Below are positions 37,180 to 47,000 of a stretch of DNA of 64,000 bases, in pieces. Every line of letters begins with the position of its first letter. The first letter of the stretch is position 1. The DNA is from an uncultured Bacteroidota bacterium (GTDB taxonomy: Bacteria; Bacteroidota; Bacteroidia; Chitinophagales; Chitinophagaceae): the NCBI GenBank assembly GCA_903905065.1, contig CAIVEW010000089.1, positions 1 to 64,000 of the forward strand, read 5' to 3'. Under the pieces are notes generated by a model. That model did not search any database and had not been told where the DNA came from. It saw only the letters and a list, made by a program, of their open reading frames with translations. A program made the position numbers and the translations under genes.

Positions 37180-38686
37180 CTATGATGTTGCGATCATCGG
37201 CAGTGGATTAGGGGGACTGGTATGCGGTGCAGTGCTGGGCATGCATGGTTATAAAGTGGGCATTTTTGAAAAGAACAGACAGATAGGCGGCTGCCTGCAA
37301 ACATACGCCCGAGAAAAAACGATCATCGATACAGGAGTACATTATATTGGTGGCCTGGGGCCTGGCCAGAATCTCAATGTCGTATTCAGGTACCTGGGCA
37401 TTTTAGACAAGCTGAACTTGAAGCGGATGGACGTGGATGGTTTCGACGTCATAGGTTTCGGTGATGATAAGAAAACGTACAAACTGGCGCAGGGTTATGA
37501 TAATTTCATCAGGCAGTTGCTGGTTGATTTCCCGGAAGAAGAGAAAGCCCTAAATACGTATTGTTCAAAAGTAAAAGAGGTCTGCTCCAAATTTCCATTA
37601 TACAATCTACGCACCGGCGACTATACCGAGAAGGAAGATGTACTGCATATTGATACGTCAACTTTCTTAAGCTCGATCACCACGAACAAGAAACTCCAAC
37701 AGGTGCTGGCAGGAAACAATCTGCTCTATGCCGGGGTTGCAGATAAGACGCCTTTCTATATTCACGCGCTTATCACCAACAGCTTTATCGAGAGCGCATG
37801 GAAGTGCGTTGATGGTGGCTCCCAGATAGCAAAGCTACTGGGCAAGAAAATACATGCACTGGAAGGCGAGATACACCGCAATACTAAGGTTACGCAATTG
37901 GCAGGCCGCAATAAAATAGAATATGCGCTGCTCGAAAATGGGAAGAAAATAACAGCAAAGCATTTCATCTCCAACCTGCACCCAACCCAGACAATGGAAA
38001 TGGCCGAAAGCGACCTGCTGCGTAATGCCTATCGTACACGCCTGCAAAACCTGGAAAATACTATAGGCACTTTCCTGCTGAACATTGTTTTGAAAAAAGA
38101 TACTTTCCCATATCTCAACTACAACTATTATCACCACGAAACAGACAATGCCTGGGATGGCGTTAATTATACTTCTGAAAACTGGCCGCTTACTTACGCG
38201 CTCTTTGCAAATGCCATTTCGAAAAACGAGGAATATACCGACAGCCTTACGGTAATGACCTATATGCGATATGAAGACGTAAGCAGGTGGAAAGACACAT
38301 TCAATAGGGACTCCCAACCGGGTGAACGTGGCGAAGATTATGAAGCCTTCAAAAAAGAAAAAGCGGAGCGCCTCCTGGATGTTGTTGAGAAAAAATTCCC
38401 GAATATCCGCTCGTGCATCCAATCATACTACGTGGCCACTCCCCTCTCCTATCGCGACTACCAGGGAACAGCCGACGGCAGCATGTACGGTATTCTTAAG
38501 GATCACAATAACTCATTCAACACTTTCATTGCTCCGCGCACACGCGTGCCCAATCTATTTCTCACAGGCCAAAACCTGAATTTGCATGGCATATTAGGCG
38601 TTACCATCAGCGCACTCATTACCTGCGGGGAGCTTATTGACATCAAAGCGTTAATGACCGGGGTGAATGCCCTGAAACCTGATTAA
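37172..38686 (+). CDS. CrtI/CrtISO-like NAD(P)/FAD-dependent oxidoreductase
   Basis: 504 aa. The N-terminus has the dinucleotide-binding fold VAIIGSGLGGLVCGAVLG followed by FEKNRQIGGCLQTY, and the C-terminus has the FAD-contact segment NLFLTGQNLNLHGILG, as in phytoene desaturase and carotenoid isomerase relatives. In flexirubin/aryl-polyene gene sets this class is found beside the MMPL exporter and may oxidise or isomerise the polyene or its aromatic head. The substrate here is not known. The start ATG lies inside the last codons of the preceding gene (8-base overlap), so the two are almost certainly co-translated. The length is normal for the family. Confidence 0.88.
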   Translation: MHDYDVAIIGSGLGGLVCGAVLGMHGYKVGIFEKNRQIGGCLQTYAREKTIIDTGVHYIGGLGPGQNLNVVFRYLGILDKLNLKRMDVDGFDVIGFGDDKKTYKLAQGYDNFIRQLLVDFPEEEKALNTYCSKVKEVCSKFPLYNLRTGDYTEKEDVLHIDTSTFLSSITTNKKLQQVLAGNNLLYAGVADKTPFYIHALITNSFIESAWKCVDGGSQIAKLLGKKIHALEGEIHRNTKVTQLAGRNKIEYALLENGKKITAKHFISNLHPTQTMEMAESDLLRNAYRTRLQNLENTIGTFLLNIVLKKDTFPYLNYNYYHHETDNAWDGVNYTSENWPLTYALFANAISKNEEYTDSLTVMTYMRYEDVSRWKDTFNRDSQPGERGEDYEAFKKEKAERLLDVVEKKFPNIRSCIQSYYVATPLSYRDYQGTADGSMYGILKDHNNSFNTFIAPRTRVPNLFLTGQNLNLHGILGVTISALITCGELIDIKALMTGVNALKPD

Positions 38687-38719
38687 CAGGACTAACAATA
38701 AGCAATGCCGCTCATTCCG

Positions 38720-38727
38720 TACCTTTG
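38720..38727 (+). promoter_or_regulatory. Possible -7 promoter box before the C45 hydrolase gene
   Basis: TACCTTTG matches the Bacteroidota TAnnTTTG box and lies 24 bases before the TTG start at 38752. No TTG is found at the right distance upstream, so this may be weak or chance. The gene may also be read from the operon promoter. Confidence 0.35.
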
Positions 38728-38751
38728 CGTCCTAATATCGTGATCTGAATT

Positions 38752-40428
38752 TTGGAACAAAAAAGAAGTGCGTGGCGCAGACTGGGTCGTGTATTGCGAA
38801 ATTTTTTGCTGGTAGTCCTATTACTCTTGGCTGTGCTGTCGGGCTATATGGTACATGTTTCCCATATCGACCCGCCAAAGATCGCTGATACAAATGCACT
38901 GAACCTGCAGCGCACCCAACTGGATACGAACTGTTATGTGATAGGCAATAACTGGTTTCGTAAGAGCAAGTCGGGCCTGTATGAGCTGTATGTAGAAGGC
39001 ACGCCTTTTGAGCGGGGTGTGATCTATGGTAAACTTACCACCGAGCTGGTAAAAAGGCAGGAGGATAATTTTACTGACCAGATAAAAAGGCTCGTGCCGT
39101 CCAATATCTACCGGAACTTCTTGAGGTATTTCATTGGTTTTTTTAATCGCAATCTTGCACAAAATATCCCCGAAGAGTTTAAGGATGAGATCTACGGTAT
39201 TTCCTTCTCCGCATCTGATGACTACGGATATATAGGCAGTAAGTATGAGCGCCTGCTGAATTACCATGCCGCACACGATATAGGCCATGCGCTGCAAAGC
39301 ATAGCGCTGGTGGGCTGCACGTCGTTCGCTACCTGGAACGACCGGTCGGCGGACCACACAATGATAGTAGGCCGCAACTTCGATTTTTATGTGGGAGATA
39401 AATTTGCCGAAGACAAAATCGTGGCTTTCTACCATCCTTCTGCCGGCTACCGGTTTATGATGGTGACCTGGGCTGGCTTTACTGGCGTAGTATCCGGAAT
39501 GAATGAGAACGGGCTGACAGTTACCATTAATGCAGATAAGACGACATGGCCATCCGGCGCGAATGCTACGCCGGTATCGCTGGTGGCAAGGGAAATATTG
39601 CAATATGCCAAAAACATAGACGAGGCATGGGCTATAGCAAAGAAAAGGAAGATGTTCGTATCTGAATCTTTCCTCATCGGGTCAGCGATGGACAACCGCG
39701 CGGTAGTGATAGAGAAGACCCCGGACAGCATGGATATGTACGCCCCCAAAGATGATTTCATCACGTGTACGAATCATTTCCAGGGCAAGGAACTAAGCCA
39801 ACTGCCATCAAACAAGAAGTGGGTGGATGAGAGTGCATCAGCCTACCGATATGAGCGTCTGAATGAATTATTACAGCAAAAAGGCCCCAATACCGTGCAG
39901 AAGACCGTGGACATACTCCGCGATCGTGGAGGCCTGCACGGGCAGGATATAGGAATGGGCAATGAAAAAGCCGTAAACCAGCTCATAGCGCACCATTCTA
40001 TCGTTTTTGAACCTCAGAAACGGCTGGTTTGGGTCTCCACATCCCCTTGGCAGCTTGGCCAGTATGTGGCTTATGATCTGAACAAGATATTTGCTATGAA
40101 AGGGCTGCAGCATAATACCGAGGTTTGCGACAGTGTGCTGAACATTGCTCCTGATGAGTTTTTGAAAACAAAGGAGTACAATCAGTTCGTTCTTTTCCGG
40201 CAACTGAAGCAGGACATAGCAGATAAGAAAGCAATAGACGTGAAACAACTCATAGCATCGAATCCTGAGTTTTATCTTGCTTACCAACTGGCTGGCAATT
40301 ATGAATTTAAGCATGGCGATAAAGCACAAGCCAAACAGTATTATGAAACCGCGCTAACAAAGGTTATTCCTACTAAAGGAGAAGCGGATCAGATCAGGAA
40401 GCAGATAGGGAAGTGTGAGGGTAAGTGA
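38752..40428 (+). CDS. C45-family autoproteolytic acyltransferase/hydrolase (Ntn type)
   Basis: 558 aa. One N-terminal membrane anchor (about 17-35) is followed by a phospholipase-B/C45-like Ntn-hydrolase domain. The likely nucleophile is Cys189 in LVGCTSFATW, exposed by self-cleavage after Gly188. Supporting motifs are GRNFDFYVG and the MNENGLTVTINADKT stretch. A C-terminal tail (about 500-550) resembles a tetratricopeptide hairpin. Related enzymes transfer or hydrolyse acyl groups such as amides. In flexirubin-type gene sets a C45 protein is a frequent member, so it may act on the lipid ester or an acyl intermediate on the periplasmic side. This is inferred from context. The start is a TTG 65 bases after the oxidoreductase; no earlier ATG fits. 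Confidence 0.86.
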   Translation: MEQKRSAWRRLGRVLRNFLLVVLLLLAVLSGYMVHVSHIDPPKIADTNALNLQRTQLDTNCYVIGNNWFRKSKSGLYELYVEGTPFERGVIYGKLTTELVKRQEDNFTDQIKRLVPSNIYRNFLRYFIGFFNRNLAQNIPEEFKDEIYGISFSASDDYGYIGSKYERLLNYHAAHDIGHALQSIALVGCTSFATWNDRSADHTMIVGRNFDFYVGDKFAEDKIVAFYHPSAGYRFMMVTWAGFTGVVSGMNENGLTVTINADKTTWPSGANATPVSLVAREILQYAKNIDEAWAIAKKRKMFVSESFLIGSAMDNRAVVIEKTPDSMDMYAPKDDFITCTNHFQGKELSQLPSNKKWVDESASAYRYERLNELLQQKGPNTVQKTVDILRDRGGLHGQDIGMGNEKAVNQLIAHHSIVFEPQKRLVWVSTSPWQLGQYVAYDLNKIFAMKGLQHNTEVCDSVLNIAPDEFLKTKEYNQFVLFRQLKQDIADKKAIDVKQLIASNPEFYLAYQLAGNYEFKHGDKAQAKQYYETALTKVIPTKGEADQIRKQIGKCEGK

Positions 40429-40498
40429 TAAGTTGATACGTGACAAGTCTAAGCGACTTCCGATCTCGCATAGACCGTTAATGCTCTTATAAAACACC

Positions 40499-40837
40499 CT
40501 AAGCTATCCGATGCCTAACGATTTTGGATGCAATAACGGATAGTAGTCCAGAGACGAGCCCGAAAATAACTACTATAATAAACCAGTAGGGATTGGGGTC
40601 ATAAGGCCTGGATAATATCAAATGCACTAATGTCATCCATCCACAGCCAACAACGCATACCAAAAAACCATGCAGGAAGTATTCCCGATGTGCTTTCTTC
40701 GCAATTGTATAGGCGGATAAAAGAGTTATAGCTAAAAAAGAAATCAGGGTAGCATCTGATGATATATGACCGGTAACAAATGCAAAGGGAAGGCCGAATA
40801 AATACAGGCTAAAATGAGACCCCATTTCATAACACAT
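40499..40837 (-). CDS. Small membrane protein of unknown function
   Basis: 112 aa with three to four predicted membrane helices (about 10-25, 30-46, 54-73 and 84-105) and a basic C-terminus. No family was recognised. A second ATG four codons in (40825) is an equally good start. It converges on the C45 gene, whose stop is 70 bases away, and is separated from the giant gene on the right by a strong palindromic terminator, so it is probably transcribed alone. Confidence 0.6.
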   Translation of the reverse strand: MCYEMGSHFSLYLFGLPFAFVTGHISSDATLISFLAITLLSAYTIAKKAHREYFLHGFLVCVVGCGWMTLVHLILSRPYDPNPYWFIIVVIFGLVSGLLSVIASKIVRHRIA

Positions 40838-40974
40838 ATTTTTATCTATTAAAAATATTTAATTTCTGATAATTTGATCAAAGAAATTTTACTGGGATAC
40901 CACAACGCTACCAATTTCACGTTTAAATCTTTTGCCATAGTACGCGGTCGAAAATGCCACAATAGACGCGCAGC

Positions 40975-41018
40975 CAAACGAAGAAGCCCAAAGCAATTGC
41001 TTTGGGCTTCTTCGTTTG
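40975..41018 (-). terminator. Perfect 44-bp palindrome downstream of the third giant gene
   Basis: The whole 44-bp element is self-complementary: 22-base arms running CAAACGAAGAAGCCCAAAGC with no spacer. It lies 15 bases past the stop codon at 41034. The GAAGAAGCCC/GGGCTTCTTC stem is of the rho-independent type used in Bacteroidota and should end transcription from either side. Confidence 0.8.
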
Positions 41019-41033
41019 AAACTATTTTACCGC

Positions 41034-44000
41034 CTATTGTTCTGACTTCACAAATTTAGAAGTACGGATCAGTGCATCATTTTCATCGTAGATCATGATG
41101 AGGTACATACCGTTTGGAAGCGGGCTGATGTCTATTGTGGTTGCATCCTTCTGAGCGATAAGCGTTTTGCCATCTACACTCAGGAGGGAAACATTCACCT
41201 TCATCGGTGCATCGATATTGAGCGTCGAAGTAGCCGGGTTAGGGAATATCCGGATCTTGCCACCGTTAGCTACTGTACCAACGCCGGTACCGCCGCCGCC
41301 ACCACCGAGGATGTAAGCAGACGAAGTATCGGTGCAGCCATTGATATCGGTAACGACAACAGTGTAGTCGCCCGGAGTCGTTTCGTAGTAAGTGCTGCTG
41401 TTGGCGCCGGAGATCGCGATGCCATTCTTAAACCACTGATAAGCAAAGAACGAACCAGTATACAATACATTCGGAGCATTGAAGCCAATGATCGCATTCG
41501 GCTGGGCGGACACTACAGTACCACTGATGGTCATGCTGCAAGTACCGCTATTCACTTCGAGTGAGTAGGTGCCGGCCGTATCTGCGATGTAACCTGAGTT
41601 GGTAGCACCTGGTATGATGTTACCATTGAGTAACCACTGGTAGGTCATACCTGGTATGATCGCAGTAACGTGCATGTTCACAGCATTGCCATGACAAAGC
41701 GTCGCGGTAGCCGGAACCACGGCTACACCAGATGTAGCGGTAGATACTGTGAGGTTGTACGAAGCCGAAGCCGAACAGCCACCGCTGGTAACTGTATAGT
41801 AGATAGTAACTGTACCGCTCATGAGGCCTGTTACGACACCAGAAGCATCTATGGTCGCAACTGTATCATCGCTGCTGCTCCATACACCACCGCTGGTAGC
41901 ATCTGTGAGTGTAATTGTAGTACCGATACATACCGAAGTGAAAGAAGCAAATATGGGGCCCACAACCGGGGAAGCATTAATGGTCACTGTTGCAGAATCA
42001 ATAACGGAACCACATGCATTGCTCACTGTATAGAAGATAAAGTCTGAACCGGCGCCAACACCAGTTACGATGCCCGTGACAGGGTCAACGGTAGCCAGTG
42101 TAACATCATTGCTACTCCATACACCGCCGCTTGTCACGTTAGTTAATGCTGTTGTAGCACCTACACATACACTCATTGTTCCCGTTATAGGAGTTGTAAC
42201 CGGCATGGTAGTAACTGTGTCAGAGACAATCGCCGAAACCGAACAGCCAACACCATCCGTTACTGTATAGCTTACCAAAGTAGTACCAACCGCTAAACCG
42301 GATACTTTACCGAAGGCATCAACTGTTGCAATAGTGATATCACCCGTGCTCCATACGCCGCCGCCAGTGCCATCGGCAAGTATTGTTGAAGAACCTACAC
42401 ATTCAACCGGTGTACCTGTTATTGCAGCAACAACAGGAGGCGTATCAACAGTGTATGCTACCGAAACTGAGGAAGAACAACCTGCAGCGCTTGTGATCGT
42501 ATAGATAACATTTGCGGTACCGGATGTTACACCAGTAATAACTCCCGTTACCGGATCTATCGTAAGTATTGTTGTATCGCTGCTGCTCCATACACCACCC
42601 GCAGTTGCATCTGATACAGTTGTCGTGCCTGTGAGGCAGACATTGCCTGACCCGGAAATCGGAGAGATCGCAGGTAATGGATTCACAGTAACCGAAAGCG
42701 TTGCAGAAGCTGTGTTGCACAGGCCAGTAACTGTGTAGCTGATGGTCGCAACACCAGCACCGGCGCCGGTAACATTTCCTGAAGCGTCAACTGAAGCTAT
42801 AGTTGCATCGCTGCTGCTCCATACACCGCCTGCTGTAGTATCAGCAAGTACCGAGAGACCACCAAAGCAAAGAGACGCACTGCCTGTAATTGGTGCAACC
42901 GTAACCGGTGTGCTCACTGTATCTGGTGATACGGCAGAGCCTGGGCAACCGAATGAATTGGTCACCGTATAACTTATGTTTGCAATGCCTGCACCTGTTC
43001 CTGTAACGATGCCCGTAGTCAGGTTCACAGTAGCGATGGTTGCATCGCTGCTTGTCCATATACCACCGGAAAGTCCGTCACCAAGCGTAATGTTTGTACC
43101 CACACACTGTGAAGTTGGGCCGGTAATGGCTGGTACCACAGGGCTTGGATTGATAGTAATAATCTTACGTGCCTCGTTTGTTCCGCACATATTGGTCACG
43201 ACATAGAATATAGAGTCGATGCCCGGAGTAACACCGGAAACAATGCCCGGGCCCAACAGGATAGCGTTGTCATTGCTGGTAGCCCAGATACCACCGGCAA
43301 CAGTATCCGTAAGAGTAATAGCCGAACCAACGCAAACCGCGTTGATACCAACTATGATACCAGGATCGCCACCCGGAGACATTACGTTAACTATCTTCAC
43401 AGCCGAACCCGAACCGCAAGAAGTAGAAACTGTATAAGAGATCGGCACGGTACCATTAGCAACACCGGTTACCACACCACCAAGTACGGTGGCGTTACCG
43501 TTACCGGCAGTCCATACCCCACCCGGAGTAAAGTCAAGTAAAGTGATCGTTGTTCCAACACATAAACTGTCCGGGCCAAGGATAATGCCTGCATCACCCA
43601 CTGAATTAACCGTTATTATTTTTTCTGCGCTGATCGCACCGCAAGCTGCAGTGATGGTGTACAATATTGTATCCATACCCGCAGTAACACCGGTAACATG
43701 GCCAATGGCACTTATTGTAGCATTGCCATTTGTTGCACTCCATATGCCACCGGATGTAAGGTCTGTGAGTGCTATTGTAGCACCGACACAAACGCTGCTT
43801 GCGCCGGTAATGGTGCCCGCCCCAGGTGAAGGCATTACGGTGATCACCTTTGTTGTTGAGCCAAGTCCGCAACCGTTGATCACTGTATACTTGATAGTAT
43901 CCAGGCCAGCCGACACACCGGTAACGTCGCCAATGCCCGGTGTAACGGTAGCGTGTGCATTGCTGCTGCTCCAGGCTCCGCCGAGGTCAGCATCTGTAAG

Positions 44001-47000
44001 TAAAATGATATTGCCTACACAAACGGTAGACGGCCCACCAATAGGAGAAGGTGTTGCCGAAGCGTCGACATTCATTGTTGATGTGGCTGTATAAGTACCA
44101 CATGCCGTGGTGAGCACATACATCACTGTATCTAAACCAGGTGATACCGTGTTTACAACACCGGTAGAACCGTTGATAGTAGCATGGCCGTTTGTCATTG
44201 TCCAAACGCCACCGGGAGCAGAAGGATCAGATAATGTAACACTGGAACCCATACAAATACTTGTAGGGCCCAGGATAGTACCTGCGCCTAAAGTGGCAGG
44301 CACAATAGTAACATCCAGGGTAGTAGAAGAGCACGCACCGGGAACAGTATAAACGATTGTTTCAGGGCCTGCAGTGATGGCAGTAACCACACCTACTGGT
44401 GATATTACCGCATTGCCATTAGTCAGGCTCCAGGTACCACCGGTAGTGAAATCAAGATAAATGTCGAATGAACCGACGCATATGGTCAGAGGGCCGAGGA
44501 TGCTGCCGGAACCTGCTGTAGCGGATACCGTAACAGTAAGCAAAGCAGACACTGTGCCGCAACCGGTGGTAACCGAATAAGAAACCACGTCCGTACCAAG
44601 TGTAACACCGGTAACCAAGCCTGTACCTGAAACAGTCGCGTTAGCATTGCTAACACTCCAAACACCACCAGCGATTGAATCGGTCATCTGTATTGACGCA
44701 CCGGGACATATCTGGGTAGCTGCTGAAACTATAGATCCTGCATTAGGCGCAGGGAACACGGTAACCGTAGCGGTAGCGATACAGGTACCGATCGCATAAG
44801 TGATAGTGGAAGTACCTGCAGTAACACCGGTGATAACACCCGCGATCGCAGTAGCATTACCATTGCTGCTGCTCCATCCGCCGCCAGCGACTGCATCAGA
44901 CATTGTTATTGTAGCACCTGCACAGACAGTAGCCGAAGCCGGAGAAATAGCAGATGGGCTCGTAGCTACGTTGGCAACGATCGTTGCAGAGCAGCTGCCT
45001 AAAGTATAAGATATCGTAGAAGTACCGGAAGCAATTGCAGTAACCAGGCCGCCGCCTGAAACAGTAACATTACCATTGCTGCTGCTCCATGCACCACCTG
45101 CAACCGCATCACTTACAGTTGCCGTATTGCCGATACAAAGATTTATTGAAGCGGGAGAGATCGCTGCAACGCCTGTATTAACAGTTACTACTGTAGTCAC
45201 GACACAGGTACCGATAGCGTAAGAGATTGTTGTAGTACCAACGGCAACACCAGTAACAATACCGGTACCGCCAACATTGGCATTTCCATTACTTGCACTC
45301 CAAATGCCACCCGAAGTAGCATCTGTCAGATTAACTGTCGCGCCGGTACATACCGAAGCGCCAGCAGGAGTAATTGCTGAAGGTGCATTGTTTACCGTAA
45401 CGATGTTAGTAACACTACATCCCGAAAGTGTGTAAGAAATTGTAGCCACACCTACACCAACACCGGTAACTGTTCCGCCGCCAGTGATCGTAGCTACGCC
45501 AGTTGAACCAGAAGTCCATGCGCCGCCCGCAGTTCCATCAGTGAGATTAGCCGAACCACCTAAACATATGGTTGTAACGGCCGGATTGATCGGGCCAGGT
45601 GTCTGATTAATGGTCACAATTGCTGTCGAAGAGCACGTGCCGATAACATAAGAGATGACTGCCGTGCCAGCCGCAACACCGGTAACCACACCGGTACCGC
45701 TGACAGTGGCATTACCATTGCTGCTGCTCCATACTCCGCCGGTTGTCGCATCGGTAAGGTTTACCGTGCTGCCGGTACAAACGGAAGTGCTTGCCGGAAC
45801 AATAGCAACGGGAGCTGAATTTACCGTAACAACATCAGTTGCGGAACAAGTACCGATGGTATAAGAAATAGTCGCAGTACCTACACCGCTGCCGGTCACA
45901 ACGCCTGTTCCGGAAACAGTGGCAACACCTGTGTTGCTGCTGCTCCATGTGCCACCGCCGCTAACATCAGTCAGATTAGCTGTTCCGCCGAGGCAGATGG
46001 TAACTACCGCTGGTGTGATCGCTGCAGCGCCTGCATTCACAGTTACTGTGGCTGTTGAAAAACAAGCACCGATAATATAAGAAATGGTAACTGTACCTGC
46101 ATTAACACCGGTCACTACACCTGAACCGCTAACTGTAGCGTTACCATTGGTAGCGCTCCAGGTACCACCAGTAGTAGCATCCGTAAGATTTACCGTAGCA
46201 CCGGTACATACCGTTGCGGTAGCAGGAGTAATTGGCGAAGCCGCTGTATTAACAGTAGCTATCGTAGTTACAAAACATCCTGCTGTAATATAAGAAATGA
46301 CGGTGGTTCCTGTAGCGATACCGCTTACCAGGCCCGTACCTGAAATAGTTGCTACAGCGGTATTACTGCTGCTCCATGTGCCGCCCGTGGTCACATCCGA
46401 AAGCTGCAGCGTACCGCCAATACAAAGTGTCACAGGAGACGGTGTGATAGCTGCAACCGCAGGATCAACGGTTACCGCTACACTCACAGAGCAACCGCCT
46501 GCCGTATAAGAAATCTGATCGACGCCCGATGCCACGCCCGTGACAAGCCCACCGACCACTGCCGCATCTCCATTGCTGGCACTCCATGTGCCTCCTGTCG
46601 TTACGTCCGAAAGACTAAGCGTGTTACCAATACATACAACGCCCCCCGCCGGCGTTATTGCCGCCGGCGCAGTATTTACAGTGGCAATCGCCAATGCAGA
46701 ACATCCGCCTATAGTATAAGATACGGTGACCGTACCCGCTGCGAAACCGATAACAAATCCAGTTCCCGGTCCAACTCCTCCCACTTGAGCTATCGTACCG
46801 TCACTGCCACTCCAGGCACCGCCGGCAGTCGCATCAGAGACGTAGATCGTATCGCCCACACATACGGTGAGCGAAGCTGGTACAATGGCTGCAATTGCAG
46901 AAGTAACCGTAACTACCTGGGTAACATTACAAGAACCCACCGCATAGGTAATAACTGCCGTGCCAACAGAAAGACCAGTAACCACACCTGAGCCCGAACC

